64,000 nucleotides of DNA from Beroe forskalii (Eukaryota > Ctenophora > Nuda > Beroida > Beroidae): NCBI GenBank assembly GCA_011033025.1, contig WFMF01000577.1:25628-89627 (forward strand), written 5' to 3'. The notes under the pieces are model-generated. The model did not search any database, was not told the origin of the DNA, and was given only the letters and a program-made list of their open reading frames with translations. The translations under genes were made by a program, and so were the position numbers. Shown here piece after piece: positions 11,975-25,200 of this stretch; the first letter of the stretch is position 1, and the number at the start of each line of letters is the position of its first letter.

Positions 11975-14492
11975 GACCCGCTGACTTAATGCGTGTTGAC
12001 CCTGACTAGGCGCGTGTTTTGACCCTGACTTGGCGCGTGTTCTGACCCTGACTTAGCGCGTGTTTTGACCCTGACTTGGCGCGTGTTCTGACCCTGACTT
12101 AGCGCGTGTTTTGACCCTGACTTAGCGCGTGTTTTGACCCTGACTTGGCACGTGTTCTGACCCTGACTTGTTGCGTGTTCTGACCCTGACTTGGTGCGTG
12201 TTCTGACCCTGACTTGGCACGTGTTCTGACCCTGACTTAGCGCGTGTTTTGACCCTGACTTGGCACGTGCTCTGACCCTGACTTGGCGCGTGTTCTGACC
12301 CTGACTTGTCACGTGTTCTGACCCTGACTTGTTGCGTGTTCTGACCCTGACTTGGTGCGTGTTCTGACCCTGACTTGGCACGTGTTCTGACCCTGACTTA
12401 GCGCGTGTTTTGACCCTGACTTGGCACGTGCTCTGACCCTGACTTGGCGCGTGTTCTGACCCTGACTTGGCACGTGTTCTGACCCTGACTTGGCACGTGT
12501 TCTGACCCTGACTTTTTGCGTGTTCTGACCCTGACTTAGCGCGTGTTTTGACCCTGACTTGGCACGTGTTCTGACCCTGACTTGTTGCGTGTTCTGACCC
12601 TGATTTGGTGCGTGTTCTGACCCTGACTTGGCACGTGTTACGACCCTGATTTGTTGCGTGTTCTGACCCTGATTTGGTGCGTGTTCTGACCCTGACTTGG
12701 CGCGTGTTCTGACCCCGACTTGGCACGTGTTTTGACCTGACTGTCACTTGTTTAAGCGGGGTCGTGTTTGACCCTGACTTGACCCTGCTTCAGGCTGACT
12801 TAGCGCGTGTTCTGACCCTGACTTGGCACGTGTTCTGACTCTGACTTAGCGCGTGTTTTGACCCTGACTTGGTGCGTGTTCTGACCCTGACTTGGCACGT
12901 GTTCTGACCCTGACTTGGCACGTGTTCTGACCCTGACTTAGCGCGTGTTCTGACCCTGATTTGGTGCGTTTTCTGACCCTGACTTGGTGCGTGTTCTGAC
13001 CCTGACTTGGCACGTGTTCTGACCCTGACTTAGCGCGTGTTTTGACCCTGACTTGGTGCGTGTTCTGACCCTGACTTGGCACGTGTTCTGATCCTGACTT
13101 AGCGCGTGTTCTGACCCTGATTTGGTGCGTGTTCTGACCATGACTTGGCACGTGTACTGACCCTGACTTGGCGCGTGTTCTGACCATGACTTAGCGCGTG
13201 TTCTGGCCCTGACTTGGCACGTGTTCTGACCCTGACTTGGCACGTGTTCTGACCCTGACTTGTTGCGTGTTCTGACCCTGACTTGGCGCGTGTTCTGACC
13301 CTGACTTGGCGCGTGTTCTGACCCTGACTTGGCGCGTGTTCTGACCCTGACTTGGTGCGTGTTCTGACCCTGACTTGTTGCGTGTTCTGACACTGACTTA
13401 GCGCGTGTTCTGACACTGACTTGTTGCGTGTTCTGACACTGACTTGGCGCGTGTTCTGACACTGACTTGGCGCGTGTTCTGACACTGACTTGTTGCGTGT
13501 TCTGACCCTGACTTAGCGCGTGTTTTGACCCTGACTTGGTGCGTGTTCTGACCCTAACTTGGTGTGTATTCTGACCCTGACTTGGCACGTGTTCTGACCC
13601 TGACTTGTTGCAGGTGTTTTGACCCTGACTTGTTGCAGGTGTTCTGACCCTGACTTGTTGCGTGTTCTGACACTGACTTGTTGCGTGTTCTGACACTGAC
13701 TTGTTGCGTGTTCTGACACTGACTTGGCGCGTGTTCTGACTGACTTGTTGCGTGTTCTGACCCTGACTTGTGCGTGTTCTGACTGACACTGACTTGTTGC
13801 GTGTTCTGACACTGACTTGTTGCGTGTTCTGACACTGACTTGTTGCGTGTTCTGACACTGACTTGGCGCGTGTTCTGACACTGACTTGTTGCGTGTTCTG
13901 ACACTGACTTAGCGCGTGTTCTGACCCTGCCTTGGCACGTGTTCTGACCCTGACTTGGCGCGTGTTCTGACCCTGACTTGTTGCCTGTTCTGACCCTGAC
14001 TTAGCGCGTGTTCTGACCCCGACTTAGCGAGTGTTCTGACCCGGACTTGGCGGGTGATTTGACCCTGACTTGTTGCGTGTTCTGACCATGACTTAGCGCG
14101 TGTTCTGACCCTGACTTAGCACGTGTTCTGACCCTGACTTGTTGCGTGTTTTGACCCTGACTCGGCACGTGTTCTGACCCTGACTTGGCGCGTGTTCTGA
14201 CCCTGACTTAGCACGTGTACTGACCCTGACTTAGCACGTGTTCTGACCCTGACTTGTTGCGTGTTCTGACCCTGACTTGGCGCGTGTTCTGACCCTGACT
14301 TGGCGCGTGTTCTGACCCTGACTTGGCACGTGTTCTGACCCTGACTTGGCGGGTGATTTGACCCTGACTTTGCGCGTGTTCTGACCATGACTTAGCGCGT
14401 GTTCTGACCCTGACTTAGCGAGTGTTCTGACCCTGACTTGGCACGTGTTCTGACCCTGACTTGGCACGTGTTCTGACCCTGACTTGTTGCAG
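11975..14492. repeat. 22-bp minisatellite abutting GPCR-B exon 3
   Basis: More than a hundred head-to-tail variants of a 22-bp unit (CCTGACTTGGCGCGTGTTCT plus two bases) fill intron 2 and run into the exon 3 acceptor. Copy A has just the single parental stretch CCTGACTTGTTGCAG at that acceptor. Two units inside the array (near 13610 and 13633) keep TTGTTGCAGGTG, a full copy of the 3' splice site. The long minus-strand open frames over it (QNT/VRTR repeats) are a consequence of repetition and not genes. Confidence 0.9.
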
Positions 14493-15155
14493 GTGACGAC
14501 ATGTCTGATAGCGGTTACGAGGATGCTCCAGATCATCACGCCCTTCATCCAAATCCACCACCCGGCTGTGCTGGCCTACCTCGCCCTCTACACCCTCTAC
14601 ATGGTCCTTAACAACGGCACCTACTACGTCACCCTCGAGTTCTTCCCCCACATGAAGAAGCTCCAGAAGGCTGGCCTCAACTTCTGCATCTGGCCCAACT
14701 TCGTGCACTGTCTGGTGGGTATTGTGGCATCCACCACCACCATGGTGTTCCTGCTCTACAAACGCTCCACCTGCGGTGGGGTGGAGGTATCCAGGAGGAA
14801 CTGGAGGAGTTGCGTCACCCTCTTCCTCATGAACATCCCCTACCTCTTCACTGTCGTCATCATCCTCCTGGTCAAGCTGTTCCTGCCCTCCCAGGTCAGC
14901 TTCAGGGAGATCCTCTTCGCATGGCTGCCCTTCTGTACCTCCGGACTCAACCCGGTCATCATAATATCGCGGATGCGAAACGTCAGGGCCTTCATCAGGG
15001 TGAAGATAACGAGGATGATGGGACGCGAGGTGGAGTCCGTGGATTTGTCCTTCAAAGGGAAGAGTCCGGTCCTAAACCGGGCAAGGGACGTGGTCGCTTC
15101 ACCAAGTCCCTTAATGAACCGGAGACATTTCACAAATAGCCCGTTACAGAGATAG
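14493..15155 (+). CDS. GPCR copy B, exon 3 (TM3 to C-terminus)
   Basis: 220 codons plus TAG. The protein differs from copy A at only a handful of sites (for example IQIHHP against IHIHHP, VLNNGT against VANNGT, IISRMR against IITRMR) and adds one final Arg. The TM3 to TM7 layout, the VTRM at the DRY position and the NPVII at the NPxxY position are the same. DNA differences are mostly synonymous, so both copies look under purifying selection or are alleles. Confidence 0.85.
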   Translation: MTTCLIAVTRMLQIITPFIQIHHPAVLAYLALYTLYMVLNNGTYYVTLEFFPHMKKLQKAGLNFCIWPNFVHCLVGIVASTTTMVFLLYKRSTCGGVEVSRRNWRSCVTLFLMNIPYLFTVVIILLVKLFLPSQVSFREILFAWLPFCTSGLNPVIIISRMRNVRAFIRVKITRMMGREVESVDLSFKGKSPVLNRARDVVASPSPLMNRRHFTNSPLQR

Positions 15156-15679
15156 ATCACGGTTATTAAAGAGAATTAAGGCCGCAAGGCGAAATGACAA
15201 ATCACTTAATTAACTGAGCTACTTATTAACATTGAACTACTCTATCTAAGACAAACATGATCTTACAAGAAAGAGCTAATAAGGCCGTGAGGCGCATAGC
15301 AACATTACGTTATTGTAATTAAGTTTTTTTATTGCTTCCATTGTTATTCAAAAAAGGGTAATTTACCCAACAAAGTTGATGAACTCACTGAGCTAAAAGG
15401 TTTTTGGAGAGAGGCAGTCTTTGCGATTTCTTCTCATTCACCCAATAACAGGGATGGGAAATGGAGTTTATGTCGTGCTGGACCGTGCTCTCTCCTGAAG
15501 AAACGCTATTAAAGAGTTTATAATCACTGCTGTACTATCATTTGACTACCAATTCCATAAATCAACTGCGTTGTGCTGTCTATCAATTTTAAGCTTTATT
15601 AATTTTTGAAAAAAAACGTTAATTATTTGAATGGTATATGATATTCTTACCATAATATATTAAGTAACAAGTTCCATCA
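15156..15679. other. Convergent intergenic region B
   Basis: Counterpart of 5467-6114: an AT-rich spacer between two convergent gene ends. An ATTAAA follows the GPCR stop (15165-15170). I see no gene in it. Confidence 0.6.
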
Positions 15680-16263
15680 TTAACTTGATATTAAAATTAT
15701 TATTTGTAAATTAAATGGCGTAGAATGCATATTCATTATGACATAATCTGCAAATATAGCACAATATATATATGAACAATACGGACCTGGTGTTCCAAGG
15801 TAAGAGAAGAGCACGTCATCAGTACATTGGTGTATGACACCTCCGTACCCCTCCCCACACTTCTCCCTAACATCCTCCACTATAGCATTAAACTCCGTCT
15901 CCCACAACCACCTCTCTCCCTTCAGCTCTTCATTCCGGTTCCTGATCAGGATATCTTGAGGCTCCACCGAATCATAGACCACCTCAGGGGTATACGGGAC
16001 AGAAGCTGTGTCAGCCGCTGCAACAGCAGTGATAACATCCAGAAGGAAGGCGGTGGTTTCATCAGGCGATGTATCCAGTAGCTGGGATATGCTGCTGAAG
16101 TCGCCCTCCAATCGCTGCGTTACGTTGATGTCACGTGGTAGGTGGTGAGGCCGAGTGGAGAGGAGTAGGTGGGAGTAGTACCAGAGAACGGCAGTGCTCA
16201 GCTTAGACAGGGATCTGACACTCGTCTTACCGGGCTGGTAACTTTCATCGTCCAGCGTGTAAC
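15680..16263 (-). CDS. RNF213-like last exon, copy B
   Basis: The acceptor ACCCAG joins the RZ exon in phase to give STIGGYTLDDESYQPGK. It then encodes SVRSLSKLSTAVLWYYSHLL, an acidic helical stretch, and WLWETEFNAIVEDV, resembling the segment after the RZ finger in RNF213. After GTPG the frame stays open for about 30 more codons, unlike copy A. The stop may therefore be here, or a donor (GTCCGT near 15787) may be used. Confidence 0.65.
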
Positions 16264-19200
16264 CTGGGTTTGTTTGAGTTAGACGTGATCAGGAGTTACA
16301 TCTTACTCCATGTTACGGAGCCTTATTTTGCGCGCGCAAGCGCGCCTCTACGAAAAGCGCGCGCAAGCGCGAACAAACAGGGACACGTAACATGTGGTAA
16401 AGTTACATCATGAGTTACACATTTGTATCTGAGTGAGTAAAGGTAACCCAATAAAATGTGATGATTGGACTCAAATCAATGGAGGTGATTGGAACCCACT
16501 GCAGGTAGTGATTCCTACCCAACAAGAGTGACTGAAGTCCCATCAACGAAGAGATTGCTAGTTGGAATCAAATCTAAGAAGTCCAATCAGACGTGATTGG
16601 GTTCGAATTTCAATGAATATTCGGAATTCCATTCTAAGGTATATGATGGAAACAGTGAGATTCGTTGGAAGCCGAGTTTTCATGAACCCCAACATATTCG
16701 AACATTGCGGATGGGTCATGAGTGCTGTAACAGATCAAGACGCAATACGGACAGCCATTTGGTATTGCCTGAGCGCCCTTGAGTGGTTTCTACAACCACT
16801 ATGATAAGTTCGGTCGTGCAGAGAGTGCCATGAAACACACAAATTGTATGGCGCGCTACGCAAACCAAACAACAACACTGTGACATTGGAGCTCAAAATT
16901 GCCACAAAGATTAGTTGTGGGTGAAAGGAAAGAGGTTGAATATAAAAGTTGCTGGCTAGACTAAAAAAAATCTTGTAAAGAGACGTGTCCTAACCATTAA
17001 AATGGCCTTTCAAATGACGCTTCACAAGTTTCTGTCGCAGAACTGCAGCGTATTCAGTCACAGAACTACAGCGTGTTCAGTCACATAACTGCAGCACATT
17101 TTGTCACAGAACTGCAGTCGCAAAACTGCAGCGGTTCTGTCGCAGCGGTTCTGATGTTCTTTTTCTTTCTAATGTTATTTTTTCTGTCTGTCTTGTCCTA
17201 ATAAAAATCTGCTTTACTCGCTTCATCACAGATTTTCCATTTTGTACGGGGCCGATTTCCACAAAGGGAAACTCCCCAATGAATAATAGTCTATGTTGTG
17301 ATTATCTGAATATCTGATTTAAGCAGTAATTACCCGTTTCTAGCATCTTCTTTCTACTTTTATCGTACTTTGCGTTCTGTTTCTCGGGAATGTGATCTCT
17401 GCCTCCTGATGAACAGCGCAGTTTTATATCGGGAGAATTCCAACAAGTTAATTAAGTTAATATTTAAGATCATGCTCCAAGAAGTATAGGATCGAAATCA
17501 CGAGAATATAACAAGAAAAACTTGCATTTAGATGATCTCTGAAATGGTAAAAAGCAGCTAATAATATTTCCTACCGATTGTAGAACAGCACTCAGGGCAT
17601 CGTGATCTTTCAAGGGGATCCCCGCAGTTTGTTATAGTGTACACGTGACCATTGGGACATTCGTACCATTCGTCCTCTTTATCAACTCCTGTTGAAAATA
17701 CCGTGTTCATAATACCTTCGTCAATCAAAACAGCACCCATAATATGATCGACTTCAAGGGAAAAAGTATTATTATCAAAATATTCAAATATCAAATATTT
17801 AGATTCTAACTTTCACGGTTGTTGTGAAAGTTAATTTTCAAAACGTAACAGCTTTGAAAGTAGGAACCTGCGAATTTGCCGGACGGTTTGACAACGTTCA
17901 TCATGTGAAAGAGTACGTCGTGCGGCATGCCCATCCAGTAGAAGGCACTGAGGTCAGGGGCCTGGTGCAGGTGATGGAAGTAACGTAGTAACGCGTTACT
18001 CGGCTCACGCGGTAACGCGTTACCCTGCTCAAGCGCCGCACTCACCAGGTACACAGCTACGCGCCCATGCGCACCAAAGCTGCGGGGGTGGGGGTTAGAG
18101 ATGAATTAATAACTTAATACATAGGGACATGCGCAGCAAGGAATTTAAGGAACAAAGTCAGACAATTCAGCGTATTTCATGAGCTCTAAACGCCTTTCGT
18201 AGTTGTGAAGTTAACACTGACTTAACAAGGTAATTAACCCATATCTTCATTCATCACATGGGTGTAGAACCCAAGTACCTGATATCGCGCGAGGTGACGA
18301 GAGTATCTATCAGAGGCAGGACGTGTTGTGGTACCATGTTCTTCAAGCACGTGCACCCTGCCTGTCTCTTCATCACCATCTCGTAATGTAACACAGCAGC
18401 CACACTACTGCTTATTTTATCACTACGGAGACATATTGTGAGTCATTCGAGAAGTGAATATCGTCACAATTTATCTTGTAAATTATTATAATTTCCGGAT
18501 AATGGCCCATTGAGAGAATCGTTCAAATTCAGGGTAAAATACAAAACGCGGTGTTATCTGGCTCATATCACAAACCTTGTGGTGTCACTATCCTCGTGTT
18601 CACTACAGAGCGTACAGACAGGGAGTACTTTATTCCTGAGTTCTGTGTAGCCCGGCAAGACATTACTCACCCTCACACTATCAACTGCACTGTCAACCTG
18701 AGGAGATGGGTTGGAGAACTGAATGTAAGGTGCCATTAAGTAATAGACGATTAGACACCTAAACCATTATCATATTATGATTGGTTCAAAGAAACACCAA
18801 ATAATTAGTTTGGGATTATCTTATCTCTAATCTCTTTATCTCTCTTTAAAAACCCTGTGTATCCGAGTGCATTTATCTATTTATGGTTGATTTTTATAAA
18901 ATACCATGATATCTTTCTGGGTAAGTCTCTTTAATAAAAGAATAAACAACAAGACCTTCAGATAGACTAAAATTAGGCCGTCACAGTCCCACTCACATTG
19001 TCCTGTGCTAGCTGAGGCAGAGCACTCAGCACAGCTCTACAGCACTCCACCCTACCCCCACTCACATTGTCCTGTGCTAGCTGAGGCAGAGCACTCAGCA
19101 CAGCTCTACAGCACTCCACCCTACCCCCACTCACATTGTCCTGTGCTAGCTGAGGCAGAGCACTCAGCACAGCTCTACAGCACTTCACACCACCCCCACT

Positions 19201-22200
19201 CACATTGTCCTGTGCTAGCTGAGGCAGAGCACTCAGTACAGCTCTACAGCACTCCACCCTACCCCCACTCACATTGTCCTGTGCTAGCTGAGGCAGAGCA
19301 CTCAGCACAGCTCTACAGCACCCCACCCCCACTCACATTGTCCTGTGCTAGCTGAGGCAGAGCACTCAGCACAGCTCTACAGCACTCCACCCTACCCCCA
19401 CTCACATTGTCCTGTGCTAGCTGAGTCAGAGCACTCAGCACAGCTCTACAGCACTCTACACCACCCCACTCACATTATCCTGTGCTAGCTGAGGCAGAGC
19501 ACTCAGTACAGCTCTACAGCACTCCACCCTACCCCACTCACATTGTCCTGTGCTAGCTGAGGCAGAGCACTCAGTACAGCTCTACAGCACTCTACCCCCA
19601 CTCACATTGTCCTGTGCTAGCTGAGGCAGAGCACTCAGTACAGCTCTACAGCACTCCACCCTACCCCACTCACATTGTCCTGTGCTAGCTGAGGCAGAGC
19701 ACTCAGCACAGCTCTACAACACTCCACACCCCCACTCACATTGTCCTGTGCTAGCTGAGGCAGAGCACTCAGTACAGCTCTACAGCACTCCACCCTACCC
19801 CCACTCACATTGTCCTGTGCTAGCTGAGGTAGAGCACTCAGTACAGCTCTACAGCACTCCATCCCACCCCCACTCACATTGTCCTGTGCTAGCTGAGGTA
19901 GAGCACTCAGTACAGCTCTACAGCACTCCATCCCACCCCCACTCACATTGTCCTGTGCTAGCTGAGGCAGAGCACTCAGCACAGCTCTACAGCACTCCAA
20001 CCCTACCCCCACTCACATTGTCCTGTGCTAGCTGAGGCAGAGAACTCAGTACAGCTCTACAGCACTCCACCCTACCCCCACTCACATTATCCTGTGCTAG
20101 CTGAGGCAGTGCACTCAGTGCAGCTCTAAAGCACTCTACCCCACCCGTAGCCAGGAGTTGCCTCAAGATGAAAGCTCTGATAGTCCCGTGAGCCGGATCA
20201 CATATCAGCCAGCAGTACATGCCTGTCAAAAAGTTAAAATAACTCGTATTAGCGATATTATATGATATCGAGTTCATAGTTAGTACCACTCTGTGTTTTC
20301 ACTGACACAATAAGACAATATGGGGATAAGTATTCGATTGACAATATTATAATCAGGAGGGAATGGAAGTGCTAAAATATTGCAACTTCTTGACCCATGG
20401 TTCACAAAACTTATTTCAAGTGTGAAGTGGGAAGAACTGCTATACAGTCGCTGCACACAGTGACAAGGTACAACATACCAATGTGTCACATTGGCATCAC
20501 ATTGGCAATGTTATACTGTGATAAATCATGCCTTGATGATAATAACTCACTGAACATTTCACTTTTCCCCATTTCACCAAAGTGTTCCTGTAACTGTTCT
20601 TGAGACTGCAACCTCGTGTCAGGACAGCGATGTAACTCCTGATCAGTGATCAATGATCATGGTAATTGAGTATTTGATATTTTGTTCAGGAGACAAATAG
20701 GATCTAAACATAGGTAACATTCTATGCAAAAAGCGCCCCAGATTTGAAAGATTTTCAGAATATAAGCTGCATGTTAGATTCAGTTTTCCTATACTTCGCG
20801 TATTAGTTATCCGCCGGTTACGTCATCTTTTTAGCGCGCGGCAGTGCTTAGTGACGTCACATGACCGGTGGATTCCTAACTTACTAATACGCGAAGTATA
20901 ATTTCCTAACATGATCCGAATAATTGAAAATTTGAGATGCAAATAAAATCTTTGAAAATTCAAGACACACTAATAGATACTTCATTACAAAAGCGCGGTA
21001 GAGCCATTAGAAATCACTAACTAGACTTACAGTCAAGTGATTAGTACAAATTTCAACCGTGCTTCTCAATGCTGCCATCTGCTCAAGGCTGACAGGACTA
21101 TCATCAGTCAACGGTGGACTGGGAGTTCCGTCAACTGGCATCACCTTTTTCTGAGGATGTTAAAATACCAGCACTTCAAGTGTTTTGTTAAATAATTGTT
21201 ATATATATAGACTTAAACTTGGTGGATTATAGTTTGATGAGAAATAGGATGATTAAAGTTGTCCTATTTCTCACCAAACTACAAACGAAATCCCTTCTCT
21301 TCACTCTTGGTGGATTATCTTGGATATAAGTATACCTTGTACGTTAAGAGTAATGCGGAAACGACAACTGGGTCAAAAGTTCTGGTGTCTTTGCTTAGGG
21401 ACGTGAATCTGGTGTTGATATACACCAGGCACTGTATACCGTAGCACCTGAGGATAGCAAGAGATTTGGAAAAGACAAACCAAATGAGCAAATGGTAGGC
21501 TGTTCAGTGTGTACAATAAAAGAATAAACCACTCTGAACAGCGAGAACCGTGGTAAGTGGTGATATCTATGTATCTCTGCACAGTGCACTTATGCATCAT
21601 ATTGAAACAAGGACTGCTTTTGATTTTCCTTAAGACTTAACCTAATTACAGTAATATAAATTATTAATTATTAAATATCATTAAAGTGAAAATAAGAAAA
21701 GTATTTATTTTTACAGTCTGAGTATTACATTATAACTGTCGCCTGTCGTACAATGACTCACTTAACATTTTTTTAAGTAAAGAAGTAATTTGACACTTCA
21801 ATTTATATCCTTACTCAACAGAAAATATTCATACAGCTAACACGTTCAAAACACACGGGGGTTACAGTTACAGCTGAACATCGGTGTACTTTTACCTTGA
21901 AATCTTTTCAAACAGAAGCTCAAGAATTTCCATTGACGACACCAAAGCTGCAACAGATGCTGTCAGCTCTATCAATGGCTCACGAATTGTAACGGCTTTG
22001 TCTTGAGTAGAGATGCCTTGACACCACTGAGTCTCTTGAGGAGAGTGACACCATTGTGTCCCTGGAGGAGAGTGACACCACTGGATAACGAGAGTGAGGA
22101 AGTGTGCCAGAAGACCAGGCTCCTTGGTGTCAATCCAAGAGGAGAGCAGGGCCAGATCGCACTGTTCCCCATTCAGTAACACGTTACACACCTGATACCA

Positions 22201-25200
22201 GGGAAAATGGAGGGAGATTCAACAATAATTTCTATGTTTCTCAGTGAAAAAGCCTTGAGAACTTTTATCATCTTAGATGATATCTTAAAGTCTTTAGAAC
22301 TTAAGAAAGATAGTATTTCCGAGATCACTACATCAGGATACTGTGCGGGAGGGTTAAATGATGAGTTGCCCAACGCAGCGAAGTCTCGGGCGAATAAATT
22401 AGGGATTACACTTCCTCAACCGTCACTGGCTTGAGTACACTTGAATCCTTCGATTCCTGTCATTGGCTGTTACAGCTGTTGGAATAGAAGTACAACAACA
22501 GTAAAACCTTCAAAATAAAATAAAAAAGATAGCGGTTCCGAGATTCCTGTCATTGGCTGCTACAGCTGTTAGAATAGAAGAAAAACTTCAAAATTGAATG
22601 AAAAAGATAGAAGTTTCTAGATCACTACTCTAGGCACAAGGTACAGAAAGCAGAGCATTGGGAAGCATTGAATAAAGATACGTGTAACGTTGAATTTATA
22701 AAAGTGATGTACCTTGAGAAACTGGCTGAGGTCAGCGTCTTTCACTTCACACCACACAGCACTAAGTTCACAGAACCAAAGCACACACGTCTGAACATCA
22801 GAGACGTAGGTAGTGTGGTTTGAGGTAGGGTGGCTTGAGGTAGGGTGGCTTGCGGCAGGGCAGCTTGAGGTAGGGTGGTTTGAGATAGGGTGGCTTGAGG
22901 TAGGGTGGCTTGAGGTACACCTCGAGTTAATGGAGTGTGATGTGTAGGTGCAGAGTGTTTTGAGTTCCTCCATGTGAGATGGAGCGTTGCTCCACCTCAG
23001 TTCTCCAGATACTAGCACCTTTAGACGAGCTTCTATCAAGAGGACTATCAGCTCATCTTTGGAAACCTGAAGGTGGAACACGCTAGCTTGATTGCCAATT
23101 AAATCCGAGTACACAAATAATCTTCTATTTAAGTATTTAGCAAAATTGATGATTCAAATGTAAATTGCGCTTGAAAATATCAAACACTAGCAGGCCCGAT
23201 GGGCCTGCAAACACACAGCTCACTCGGCGCTGCTACGCAGCACCTCGTTCGCAAGTTTAAAACACTGCCATTTGAATTGATTGGATACGTTTTACCGCAT
23301 CAAAAAATCCCAATTACATCAAAGTTATGTTTAAAAAATCAAATATTGAAAACAAAATTTATGAAGGAGCAGAGTGGAAAATAGATCGAATTCGTCGGTT
23401 AGTCGTAGACGTGCTTAAGTCTAAACCACGTGAGTTTTGTTGCAGCATTCCGTTTTGATTGATGATGTTAATTCTGACAACTGATTCTCATACTGACACT
23501 GACATTGGATAATTTTGTTTTGTTCACAGGCCAGGAACTGTCTTCGAAATCTGTTATACACCTACATTCGACTCGATTGAATTGTGCACACCTTGTAACC
23601 TTAACGGTTAATTTCGCAACTGCAGTTACTACTGTTTTCACCGACTCAACTTTTATTATCGACCAACCTCTGCCACAATGAAAGCAATCCATTCGAAATA
23701 TCCTCCGTTATTCAAGTTATGCCCATACTCCATCTTTAGATCTTGAATTTGAAGTTAAGAAAACGTCCAATTTTCAAAAACTACAGCAAAGCATTTAACA
23801 GTTGTTGCGCAATAGAAAGCACTCGCATAGAACTGATCATAACCTGCACGTGCACAAAATTTGTTTCCATAGCAACGGCACCTCTTTTTTCCCGTTTGCA
23901 TTCGTTTCCCTTGATATTTTCTTGGCAAGCTCAAATTTTAATTGTGTACGGCGGCACAGACAGACATAATTCACGTGCTCTTACGAAATTATAATTAAGA
24001 CTAGCAGGCCCGTAGGGCCTGCAAATACACAGCTCACTCGGCGCTGCTACGCAGCACCTCGTTCGCAAAATTGAAATCCACCAAATACTCTTTACCGCGT
24101 CAAAAAATTCCAATCACATCAAAAGTTACGCAGCAACATACTCAAACAGCATTAAACAGAAATGATCGCGCGCGCGCAATATGTAACCATAGCAACGCGC
24201 GCGCATATATCCATACTTCACGTGGGCGCCCCAAAATGTGTCTACAAAAGGACAAAAGACGTTACGACGTACATAATAATATTACAGAGGTTGCGAAATT
24301 ATATTAGAGACTAGCAGGCCCGTTGGGCCTGCAAATACACAGCTCACTCGGCGCTGCTACGCAGCACCTCGTTCGCAAATTTTCATATTAATTGAAAATG
24401 AATACTTTTTACAGCATCAAAAAATTCCAATCACATCAAAAGTTATCACGGATCAACGTATTCAAAACAGCATTAAACAGAAATGAACGCGCGCGCAATA
24501 TGTAACCATAGCAACGCGCGCGCATATATCCATACTGCACGTGCACGCTTCAAGATGTGTCTACAAAAGGACAAAAGACGTTACGACGTACATAATAATA
24601 TTACAGAGGTTGCGAAATTATATTAGAGATAGTCACACCTGATTTTGAGCTCGGAAAATCCTTTTAAAAACAGGAGTGGGTACATTTGTCAGATAACGCA
24701 ACACTTCACCATATTCCTTGCGCAGAAGCTCGTGAGGTTCGTTGGGTTGTGAATCTTCTCTCCGTAGCAAGAAATTTGTGAGCATCAACCCGTTCTGAGA
24801 AATTACTTGTTGCTTTTTATCTAGCGTTGCTTTGTAGCTTCATAAAGCAACATTGATTGAACATCTAAGGTAAGTACGTGAATAGATAAATAAGATTTAG
24901 GTACTGATAATATTACTGTCATTATCACCCACGATGAGCACATTAAACTTCTAAATGTTCACATGAACCAATTACAAAAAAGTTAATTAAGTATTTAGCT
25001 GATTATTATTGACAACTGGATTATAACATAAGAAAAAAGGAATAGAGTTAATTCATCAAACTACCTTTATCATTTGAAGATTTCCCCCCAGATTTCTCCT
25101 CACCCACTCCAGAAGATCTGTCTTTCCCTCTCTCTTCCAGCCTTCTGAAACCTTGTCATCCTCTGACACCGTACTGCAAGACACCACTTCATCACCCAGG

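Noticed and set aside
11986..13904. Long minus-strand open frames of QNT/VRTR repeats
   Set aside because: They are produced by the 22-bp minisatellite, shift frame repeatedly, and lie in a GPCR intron.
18551..18739. Plus-strand open frame conserved between copies A and B
   Set aside because: The minus strand over the same bases gives a spliceable exon in phase with the RNF213-like gene; the plus frame has no splice or family support.
19005..20035. Plus-strand HSAQLYSTPPYPHSH repeat proteins
   Set aside because: Antisense reading of the 69-bp array, open only because the unit length is divisible by three.
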